Shown: positions 57,138-64,000 of the stretch, piece by piece
Numbering within the stretch: the stretch's first letter is position 1
Layout of the letters: every line of letters begins with the position of its first letter
Source: PNOJ01 sp016706845
GTDB lineage: Bacteria > Krumholzibacteriota > Krumholzibacteriia > LZORAL124-64-63
Direction of reading: 5' to 3'
DNA: 64,000 bases
Assembly (NCBI GenBank): GCA_016706845.1
Contig: JADJIV010000009.1
Location: forward strand, 1-64,000
Notes under the pieces: model-generated
What the model saw: the letters and a program-made list of their open reading frames with translations, nothing else
Told to the model about the DNA's origin: nothing
Database searches by the model: none
Made by a program: the position numbers and the translations under genes

Positions 57138-58466
57138 ATGCGCCGACCCTGGAATCACATCTCGGTGCTGCTGCTGCTGCAGGCGGTCGTGTTCGTCGCG
57201 TTCCGCCACGTGCTGGACACGCCCCTGTGGAACCCCGTCGACTTCGAGATCCTCCGCGACGCCCACGTCCTGCGGGGCAATCTGGGCGACTATTTCAGCC
57301 ACCTCGGGAACTTCTTCAGCCAGCCCCTGCTGCAGGTCGTCTTCCTGCTGGAATCCCACTTCTTCGGGCTGGAGCCGTCGGGGTACCTGGCCGTCAACCT
57401 CGCCGTGCACGGGCTGAACACCTTCGTGGTCTACATGCTGGTCAACATGCTGTTCCCGCACGAGCGGATGGCCCTGACGGCGTCGCTGCTGTTCGCCCTC
57501 GCGGTCGGCCATTACGGCAAGGGGCTGCTGAGCCTGGCCGGCATGGAATCGCTGCTGATCACGCTGTTCTACCTGACCGTCCTGTACTGCATGATCCGCA
57601 ACGACTTCCGGCACGGGGGGCGGCTGCGGACCCCCTGGTTCCTCGGCGGCCTCGGGGTGTTCGTCCTGGCGGGCCTGACGCGCCCGGCCTCGTTCTCGCT
57701 CCTGGGCTGCCTGCTGGTCTACAAGCTCCTCTTCTACCGGGAGCGCGGCGGCCGGTCGATCTTCTCGCCGACGCTGCTGATCCTGCTGGTGGCCGGCGTC
57801 TCCTTCTACGTTGCGAAGGTGCTGTGGGGCTACGACCAGCCGCCGGTGCAGTTCGGCGGCAAGGCGGGCGCGACGGAGTTCACCTGGGACGCGTTCAAGA
57901 CGATCTTCCGCTACCTGAACCTGCTGGTGTTCCCGCTCCAGGTCAGCGACCTCGTGACGTCCTCGCACCCGGTCGTGCGCTTCCTGTACGAGTGGCGCGT
58001 GCCGGTGCGGACCCTGGTCTCGCTGGGCCTGCTGAGCTTCAGCTTCTTCGGCTTCCTGTTCGGCAGCCGGGCGCTGCGCTTCTTCATCGCCTGGACCTAC
58101 ATCACGGTGATCCCGGCCGCGCTGATCGCCGGCCGCGGCGAGTGGCTGAACGTGCGCTCCCTCTACCTGGCCGCGGTGGGCTTCTGCGTGATCCTGGCCG
58201 CCGGCACCACCGGCTGCGCGCGCCTGCTGGACGCCCACCGCCACCGCCGCTGGCTGCCGTTCGTCATCCCGCTCTGCTTCGCCGTCGTCGCCATGACCGT
58301 CAACAGCCGCCTGGCCGGCCGCACCTCGTCGCTGGCCGCGTCCCCGGACATCCGGCGGCTGCACCGCCTCCTGGACGCCGAGCTCGAGGCCGGCGGCCGC
58401 GACGACGCGGTTCCCGGCTCCCCGGCGCCGATCATCCCCCCGCGCGAAGACCCGACCGGACGCTGA
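57138..58466 (+). CDS. Multi-pass membrane protein, GT-C glycosyltransferase-like
   Basis: A protein of about 442 residues with ten or so hydrophobic helices. The first loop contains acidic residues (DFEILRDAHVLRGNLGDYFS) and is followed by FFGLEPSGYLAVNLAVHGLN. This order resembles GT-C enzymes of the protein O-mannosyltransferase/TMTC type, where the loop Asp/Glu binds lipid-linked sugar. In-frame ATGs at 57087, 57105 and 57120 are also possible; 57138 is chosen because it starts just before the first helix. No operon partner. Function is a tentative family guess. Confidence 0.6.
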   Translation: MRRPWNHISVLLLLQAVVFVAFRHVLDTPLWNPVDFEILRDAHVLRGNLGDYFSHLGNFFSQPLLQVVFLLESHFFGLEPSGYLAVNLAVHGLNTFVVYMLVNMLFPHERMALTASLLFALAVGHYGKGLLSLAGMESLLITLFYLTVLYCMIRNDFRHGGRLRTPWFLGGLGVFVLAGLTRPASFSLLGCLLVYKLLFYRERGGRSIFSPTLLILLVAGVSFYVAKVLWGYDQPPVQFGGKAGATEFTWDAFKTIFRYLNLLVFPLQVSDLVTSSHPVVRFLYEWRVPVRTLVSLGLLSFSFFGFLFGSRALRFFIAWTYITVIPAALIAGRGEWLNVRSLYLAAVGFCVILAAGTTGCARLLDAHRHRRWLPFVIPLCFAVVAMTVNSRLAGRTSSLAASPDIRRLHRLLDAELEAGGRDDAVPGSPAPIIPPREDPTGR

Positions 58467-58599
58467 TTCCGGCTTTCGCCACCGCAGCCGCGATGTATCT
58501 TGGAGCCTGCCGCCGCACCGCGCGGCGCCCCCATCCTGCGGGGCGACGCGGTCCGGCGGCACGGTTCGGGTGAGCGACCCTTTTCAGGAGGCTCGTGCG

Positions 58600-59727
58600 A
58601 TGGCCAAGTACCGCATCGGCTGGATGCCCGGCGACGGCGTGGGCGTGGACGTGATGGACGCGACCAGGACCGTGCTGGACGCGATGGGATTCGACGCCGA
58701 GTACATCCACGGCGATATCGGCTGGGAAATCTGGCGGACCGAAGCCAACCCGCTGCCCGACCGCACCCTGACGATGCTGCGCAGCGTGGACGCCGCCCTG
58801 TTCGGCGCCATCACCAGCAAGCCGAAGGAGGAGGCGGAGCAGGAGCTGGTCCCCGCGCTGCGGGGCAAGGGGCACATCTACCGCAGCCCCATCGTCGGCC
58901 TGCGCCAGAAGTTCAACCTGCGGACCAACCTGCGGCCCTGCAAGGCCTACGCGGGCAACCCCCTGAACTTCCGCGACGACCTCGACCTGGTGGTCTTCCG
59001 CCAGAACACCGAGGACCTGTACATGGGCGTCGAGTGGCACCCCCTGCCGCAGGACGTCCGCGACGTCATGAAGAAGACCCACCCCGCCCAGCTGGGCCGC
59101 ATGGACGCGACCGCCAACGAGGACATCGCGGTCAGCTGCCGCATCCTGACCCGCCTGGGCTGCCAGCAGATCGTGCGCGACGCCTTCGAGTACGCGAAGA
59201 AGTTCGGCTACAAGTCGGTCACGGTCGTCGAGAAGCCGAACGTGGTGCGCGAGACCTCGGGCCTGATGGTCCGCGAGGCCCGCCTGATCGCCAAGGAGTA
59301 CCCCGGCATCGCGCTGTGGGAGACCAACATCGACGCGATGTGCATGTGGCTGATCAAGAACCCGCAGGACTACGGCGTGCTGGTCTCCAGCAACATGTTC
59401 GGCGACATCATCAGCGACCTGTGCGCCCAGCTGGTGGGCGGCCTGGGCTTCGCCTGCTCGGCCAACATCGGCGACGAGGTCGCGATCTTCGAGCCCAGCC
59501 ACGGCTCGGCGCCGAAGTACGTCGGGATGAACAAGGTCAACCCGATCGCCATGATCCTGTCGGCCAAGATGATGCTCGACCACCTGGGCGAGAAGGACAT
59601 GGCGGCGCGGCTGGAGCGGGCCGTCGCCGAGGTCATCGCCGAGGGTCAGGTCCGCACCTACGACATGGGCGGCGACGCGACCACGACCGACATGGCCGCG
59701 GCGATCGCCGCCAGGGCGGTCCGCTAG
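58600..59727 (+). CDS. NAD(P)-dependent isocitrate/isopropylmalate dehydrogenase family enzyme
   Basis: This 375-residue beta-decarboxylating dehydrogenase starts at ATG 58600, nine bases after AGGAGG. Diagnostic segments are IGWMPGDGVGVDVMDATRTV at the N-terminus, NLRPCKAYAGNPLNFRDDLD, FRQNTEDLYMGVEW and, for metal/substrate binding, NMFGDIISDLCAQLVGGLGF. FEPSHGSAPKYVGMNKVNPI completes the cofactor region. NAD-type isocitrate dehydrogenase is most likely from the NTEDLY segment, but isopropylmalate or homoisocitrate cannot be excluded. It stands alone between a membrane protein gene and a bidirectional terminator. Confidence 0.88.
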   Translation: MAKYRIGWMPGDGVGVDVMDATRTVLDAMGFDAEYIHGDIGWEIWRTEANPLPDRTLTMLRSVDAALFGAITSKPKEEAEQELVPALRGKGHIYRSPIVGLRQKFNLRTNLRPCKAYAGNPLNFRDDLDLVVFRQNTEDLYMGVEWHPLPQDVRDVMKKTHPAQLGRMDATANEDIAVSCRILTRLGCQQIVRDAFEYAKKFGYKSVTVVEKPNVVRETSGLMVREARLIAKEYPGIALWETNIDAMCMWLIKNPQDYGVLVSSNMFGDIISDLCAQLVGGLGFACSANIGDEVAIFEPSHGSAPKYVGMNKVNPIAMILSAKMMLDHLGEKDMAARLERAVAEVIAEGQVRTYDMGGDATTTDMAAAIAARAVR

Positions 59728-59758
59728 GCGGCCCGCTCGGGCTCGGTTCGCGAAAGCG

Positions 59759-59791
59759 CCGGCCGCGGCTCCGGGAAGGGGCCGCGGCCGG
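59759..59791. terminator. Bidirectional hairpin terminator (hairpin copy 1)
   Basis: Perfect 11-base arms CCGGCCGCGGC and complement with an 11-base loop stand between the convergent dehydrogenase and TtcA-like genes, followed by TTCCTTC on the plus strand. A very similar hairpin stands at 60679-60714 on the other side of the TtcA-like gene. Confidence 0.7.
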
Positions 59792-59796
59792 TTCCT

Positions 59797-60573
59797 TCAG
59801 GGGCGTGCGGCGCCCTCCGCCGCCGCGAGCGAGACGCGCAGCAGGTGGCGCTTGGCGGCGCGGGCGTTGGGACCCAGCGAGCTCAGGAAGGCGCGGACGT
59901 GATCGCGCTCGGAGCCGATCCCCTGGGCCGCGCGGTCGCAGAGGCAGGGCACGAAGGGGAAGCCGAGCGCGGACGCGGCGCGGGCGATCTCGGACTTCTC
60001 GGCCAGCAGCAGCGGGCGGATCAGCGCCACGCGCCCGTCGAAGAAGTCGCGGCGCGGCGGCAGACCCTCCAGCCCCCCCTGGAACAGCAGGTTCATCAGG
60101 ACCGTCTCGGCGGCGTCGTCCAGGTGGTGGGCCAGGGCCAGCTTGCCGCAGCCGTGCTGCGCGGCGTGGCCGAACAGCAGCCGCCGGCGCTCCCGCGCGC
60201 AGCGGAAGCAGGGGTGGGCCGGCCGCGCGCCCGCCGGCGGGCCCGGGTCCGGCTCGGCGGCCGCGAACGCCAGGGGCACGTCCAGGCCGTCGCAGAGTTC
60301 CTGCAGCCGGCGGCGGCGCTCCGCGCGCCCCTGCGCCTCCGGGAACTCGACATGCAGCGCCGCCAGCGCGAAGTCGAGCGGCGCGGCGCGGCGCCAGCGC
60401 ACGAGCAGGTGCAGCAGCATCACGCTGTCCATGCCGCCGGACAGGCCGAGCAGCACGCGGTCCCCGTCGGCGAACAGCGACCATCGCTTCTGGGCGGCGG
60501 CGAGGCGGCGGGCCAGGAAGTGCAGGCGGCGCTCGCGGTCGGCGGCCGGATCGGCAGTCGGTTCGGCATTCAT
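59797..60573 (-). CDS. TtcA-like tRNA 2-thiocytidine biosynthesis enzyme (PP-loop ATPase)
   Basis: The 258-residue protein has the PP-loop LLGLSGGMDSVMLLHLLVRW near residue 43. CFRCARERRRLLFGHAAQHG supplies the CxxC pair of TtcA-type enzymes, and LALAHHLDDAAETVLMNLLF is the second conserved segment. TtcA thiolates cytidine 32 of tRNA with an Fe-S cluster. TilS or another TtcA/TuaA-type enzyme is less likely because of the CxxC placement. With thiI at 1448, this makes two tRNA thiolation enzymes in the window. ATG at 60573 follows GGGAGG. Confidence 0.85.
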   Translation of the reverse strand: MNAEPTADPAADRERRLHFLARRLAAAQKRWSLFADGDRVLLGLSGGMDSVMLLHLLVRWRRAAPLDFALAALHVEFPEAQGRAERRRRLQELCDGLDVPLAFAAAEPDPGPPAGARPAHPCFRCARERRRLLFGHAAQHGCGKLALAHHLDDAAETVLMNLLFQGGLEGLPPRRDFFDGRVALIRPLLLAEKSEIARAASALGFPFVPCLCDRAAQGIGSERDHVRAFLSSLGPNARAAKRHLLRVSLAAAEGAARP

Positions 60574-60678
60574 CCCAGATCCTCCCGCTCCCCATCCTGG
60601 ACCCCTGCGACCTCCGGCGCAAGATTGCGCGCACGGCGCGTCGCGGATCTGCTATGGTTCCGGCGACACGTGTCATCG

Positions 60679-60714
60679 CCGGCCGCGGTTCCCAAGGACG
60701 GGGACCGCGGCCGG
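60679..60714. repeat. Strong hairpin in a divergent intergenic region (hairpin copy 2)
   Basis: CCGGCCGCGGT and ACCGCGGCCGG form perfect 11-base arms, with extra TCCC/GGGG pairing inside. The perfect palindrome GACACGTGTC lies just before it. Genes on both sides point away, so no terminator is expected; a leader structure of the M29 peptidase gene (start 60831) or a repeated palindromic element are options. Confidence 0.5.
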
Positions 60715-60830
60715 TTCGCTTGCGGCGGAGCCCGGCCGCGCGATCCTCTGGACGCATCCACTGGACATGAGGCGGCGCGTCGCCCATCGTAGCGCCCGAG
60801 GGAGCCCACCACCCCGCCGGGAGGGCGACG

Positions 60831-61823
60831 ATGAAGAACCGTGAGGAACGGGTCCGCGCCGCGCGCAGCGCGCTGACCAACGTGCTGGACTTGAAGCGAC
60901 AGGACCGCGTCCTGGTCGTCACCGACGCGATCACCCGCAGCGTGGGCGACGTGTTCGCCGCAACGGCCGAGTCCGAGGGCTGCGACACCGACACCTACCT
61001 CATCCCCGAACAGGGCCGCCCCCACGCCGCGCTGCCCGCGGGCATGGTCGAGCGGCTCGACGGGCGCACGGTGGTGATCAACGCCTTTTCGGCCTCGAAC
61101 GCCGAGGTGCCCTTCCGCATCGCCTGGATCCGGGCCATCGAAGCGACGCGGCGGATCCGCCTGGGGCACGCGCCCGGCATCACCGAGGCCATGCTCGACG
61201 ATGGACCCCTGGCCGTGGACTACGCCGCCATGCGCGCACGCGCCGAGCGGCTGATCGAAAACCTGCGCGATGCCGTCTCGGTGCACATCACGGCGCCCGG
61301 GGGCACCGATCTGGTGCTGGGCCTGCGCGGCCGGCCGTTCCAGTCCGACGTCCGGGCGACCGTCGAGATCGGCGTCAACCTGCCGTGCGGCGAGGTCTAC
61401 TGCGCCCCGGTCGAGACCGAGGGCGACGGCGTGCTGGTGGCCGACGGCCCGATCGGCGCCATCGGCAAGCCCGCGGCGCCCGTCACCCTGGAACTGTCCC
61501 GGGGGCGCGTCGTGCGGGTGGCCTGCGCCGACGCCGCGCTGCGGGCCGAGATCGAGAAGCTCTGCGCGGCCGACGCGACCGCGAACATCGTCTGCGAGCT
61601 GGGCATCGGCCTGAACCCCGGCGCGCGGCTGGTCGGCTGCATGCTGGAGGACGAGAAGGCCCTGCGCACGGCGCACATCGCCTTCGGCAGCAACGAGGAC
61701 ATGCCCGGCGGCCGCAACCGCTCGAGCGTCCACATCGACTACCTGTTCCACACGCCGTCGATGGACGTCACCTACGAGGACGGCTCGCACCGCCAGCTCA
61801 TGCGCGACGGCCAGTTCACCTAG
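60831..61823 (+). CDS. M29-family metal-dependent aminopeptidase
   Basis: This 330-residue enzyme of the aminopeptidase T/thermophilic metallopeptidase family removes N-terminal residues from peptides, probably in the cytoplasm since no signal peptide is present. The Glu and His ligands lie in PCGEVYCAPVETEGDGVLVA, CELGIGLNPGAR, HIAFGSNEDMPGGRNRSSVH and HIDYLF. ATG at 60831 has GGGAGG six bases upstream. The next gene starts 19 bases after its stop. A structured leader lies 120-150 bases upstream. Confidence 0.85.
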   Translation: MKNREERVRAARSALTNVLDLKRQDRVLVVTDAITRSVGDVFAATAESEGCDTDTYLIPEQGRPHAALPAGMVERLDGRTVVINAFSASNAEVPFRIAWIRAIEATRRIRLGHAPGITEAMLDDGPLAVDYAAMRARAERLIENLRDAVSVHITAPGGTDLVLGLRGRPFQSDVRATVEIGVNLPCGEVYCAPVETEGDGVLVADGPIGAIGKPAAPVTLELSRGRVVRVACADAALRAEIEKLCAADATANIVCELGIGLNPGARLVGCMLEDEKALRTAHIAFGSNEDMPGGRNRSSVHIDYLFHTPSMDVTYEDGSHRQLMRDGQFT

Positions 61824-61841
61824 GAAAGCGGGGCCGCGGCC

Positions 61842-64000
61842 ATGCAACCCATCGAACGGCTGGGCGCCTTCTACCTCGGCAAGGAGTACGACCCGGCCAC
61901 AGGCGTGAAGGCCGACGCGCACCTGCAGTACGACGCCCGCGACCTGACGACCCACGCCGTCTGCGTGGGCATGACCGGTTCGGGCAAGACCGGGCTGTGC
62001 GTCGCGCTGCTCGAGGAGGCGGCGCTCGACGGCGTGCCCGCGATCATCATCGATCCCAAGGGCGACCTCGCCAATCTCCTGCTCACGTTCCCCGAGCTGA
62101 GGCCCGAGGACTTCCTGCCCTGGGTCAACCCCGACGATGCGCGCCGCAAGGGCCAGACCGCAGGAATATGCCGCCGCCACGGCGACCGCCTGGCGCGAGG
62201 GGCTCGCCGCCTGGGACCAGGACGGCGAGCGCATCCGCCGCCTGAAGGCGAGCGCGGAGTTCCGCATCTACACCCCGGGCTCGGACGCGGGCACGCCGGT
62301 GTCCATCCTCGCCTCCCTGAGCGCGCCGCAGGGCGGCTGGGAGGGGAACGGGGAAGCCCGCCGCGAACAGATCGCGGGCACCGTCGGCGCCCTGCTCGGC
62401 CTGGCCGGCGTCGACGCGGACCCCCTGCGCGGCCGCGAGCACATCCTGCTCTCGACGATCTTCGAGCACGCCTGGCGCGAGGGCCGCGACCTGGACCTGG
62501 CGCAGTTGATCGCGGCGGTGCAGCGGCCGCCGGTGGCGAAGCTGGGCGTCTTCGACGTGGACGTCTTCTTCCCGCCGCAGGACCGCTTCGGGCTGGCCAT
62601 GGCCCTGAACGCGGTCGTCGCGGCGCCGTCGTTCGCCTCCTGGCTGCAGGGCGAGCCGCTGGACGTCGACGCGCTGCTGCGGGCGCCGGACGGGCGGCCG
62701 CGCCACGCCATCTTCTCGATCGCGCACCTACAGGACGCCGAGCGCATGTTCTTCACGACGCTCCTGCTGGAGCAGGTCGTCGCCTGGATGCGCCGCCAGC
62801 CGGGCACCACCAGCCTGCGGGCCCTGCTCTACATGGACGAGGTCTTCGGCTACCTGCCGCCGACAGCCGAGCCGCCCAGCAAGAAACCCCTGCTGACCCT
62901 GCTGAAGCAGGCCCGCGCCTGCGGTCTCGGCGTGGTGCTGACCACCCAGAACCCCGTCGACCTGGACTACAAGGCCCTCGGCAACGCCGGCACCTGGCTG
63001 CTGGGCAAGCTGCAGACCGAGCGCGACAAGCTGCGCGTGCTGGACGGGCTCGAGTCCGCGGGCGGCGGCCTCGACCGCCAGACGGCCGACGCCCTGCTGT
63101 CGGGCCTGGGCGAGCGCGTCTTCCTGCTGCACGACACGCACGCCGACGGCCCGGTCCTGATGCAGACGCGCTGGGCCATGAGCTATCTGCGCGGCCCCCT
63201 CACGCGCGACCAGATCCGCTCGCTCACCAGCCGTCGCCGCCCGCCGCCGGCCCGGCCCCGCCGGCGACGCGCCGGCGGGCGCCCGGCGCTCCCGGCATCG
63301 CCCTCCGCGACGCCGCCCCCCTCTGCCGCCCGCGGTGCCGCAGGCCTGGGCGCCCGCGACCCGCTCCCGCGAGGCGGCCCTGGCCGCGCTCGAAGCGAGC
63401 GCGGGCGCCTGGACGTCGCAGCGGCGACGCTGGTCTACGAGCCGCGGCTCGGCGCCTTCGGCCGTGTCGCCTTCGTCGACCGCAAGCTGGGCGTGGACGC
63501 GGAACAGTCCGTCGCCCTGCTGGTGCGGCCGCAGGACACCGGCGCCCTGATCCGCTGGCGCGAGGCCGAACCCACGGCCCTCGACCCCGCCGCCCTGGCC
63601 GCCGCCCCCGAGACCGGTGCCCCCGAGACCGGCGCCCGGTTCGCGGCGCCGCCCGCGGCCTGGAACGCCGCCGCCGCCTTCAAGGCGGCCGCGAAGGATT
63701 TCGCCGACCACCTCTACCAGGACCGTGAACTGAGCCTGCCGCACTGCCCCGCCCTGGACCTGCACGGCCTGCCCGGCGAAACGGCGGCGGCGTTCGCCGG
63801 GCGCGCCGCGCTGGCGGCCCGCGAGCGCCGCGACGCCGACGTCGAGAAGCTGCGCGCGAAGGCCGAGGCGGCCCTCGCGCGGCTGATGGCGAAGCTGGAG
63901 CGCGAACAGTCGGAGCTGACGCAGGATAGGGCCGACCACGCCTCGCGCCAGCGCGAGGAACTGCTGTCGGCGGGCGAGACGATCGCCGGCATGCTCGGCG
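61842..64000 (+). CDS. HerA/DUF853-type ATPase (3' partial, frameshifted)
   Basis: This is a P-loop ATPase of the HerA-FtsK class. Walker A is VCVGMTGSGKTGLCVALLEE near residue 45, and IIIDPKGDLANLLLTFPELR follows. An indel near 62163 must be corrected to reach EYAAATATAWREGLAAWDQD and the rest of the domain, including ALLYMDEVFGYLPPT (Walker B-like) and ACGLGVVLTTQNPVDLDYKA (sensor region). More slips occur near 63320 and 63400 in a Pro/Arg-rich linker. The last part is a coiled coil (DADVEKLRAKAEAALARLMA) and runs off the window. Such ATPases are often linked to DNA handling or defence, but nothing nearby confirms this. Confidence 0.78.

Overview
The window is a GC-rich bacterial chromosome segment (codon third positions almost all G or C), probably from a metagenome-derived contig. 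Many secreted proteins end in FlgD-like tails containing NPFNP, and others end in a W-G-x-x-K-x-x-Y motif. Together with lipoproteins, a probable futalosine-type quinone operon and several extracytoplasmic sigma systems, this suggests an uncultured lineage near the FCB superphylum (Eisenbacteria/Krumholzibacteria-like). That placement is inference. Three long poly-G or poly-G/poly-C tracts (6092-6130, 7219-7711, 11176-11393) and about twenty single-base frameshifts, several provable at homopolymers, point to sequencing or assembly error. Most of the 'broken' genes here are therefore probably intact in the organism.

Layout. 1-5035: M1-type aminopeptidase, thiI, an NlpC/P60 lipoprotein and an RNA m5U methyltransferase. 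5016-11393: secreted proteins (two PPC-type paralogs, one gene cut by poly-G, one lamin-tail/FlgD-tail protein). 11421-15094: a small membrane ORF, an ECF sigma/anti-sigma/secreted protein operon, a TrmJ-like methyltransferase and a double parvulin. 15210-16163: a two-repeat secreted protein. 16547-20391: ubiD-ubiE-ubiX-ubiA quinone operon. 20547-21917: a second ECF sigma operon. 21910-23533: a radical SAM/SPASM maturase with a tiny peptide containing five alternating cysteines, a probable RiPP cassette. 23888-31109: a methyltransferase and an array of six related secreted proteins. 31277-36142: a very large secreted metalloprotease-like protein and a small secreted partner. 36286-40562: a third ECF sigma/anti-sigma pair feeding a secreted TPR-CHAT protein.

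40610-53689 is a copper/silver resistance island, all on the minus strand. A histidine kinase and an NtrC-type sigma-54 activator lie upstream of a metal-binding protein, CusC-, CusB- and CusA-like efflux subunits, a cytochrome c, a small periplasmic protein, a second metal-binding protein and a lipoprotein. A good sigma-54 promoter and repeated upstream dyads support a common regulon. A CusA remnant and a foreign-looking gene 3' end mark the far edge of the island. 53903-64000 is more housekeeping: an AIM24-like protein, a 5'-nucleotidase lipoprotein, a TlyA-like methyltransferase, a GT-C-like membrane protein, an isocitrate/isopropylmalate dehydrogenase, a TtcA-like enzyme, an M29 aminopeptidase and a HerA/DUF853-type ATPase running off the end.

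The most interesting observations are the seven-fold C-terminal WGxxKxxY tag, the same N-terminal domains carrying either that tag or an FlgD-like tail, and the CxCxCxCxC peptide beside its radical SAM enzyme.
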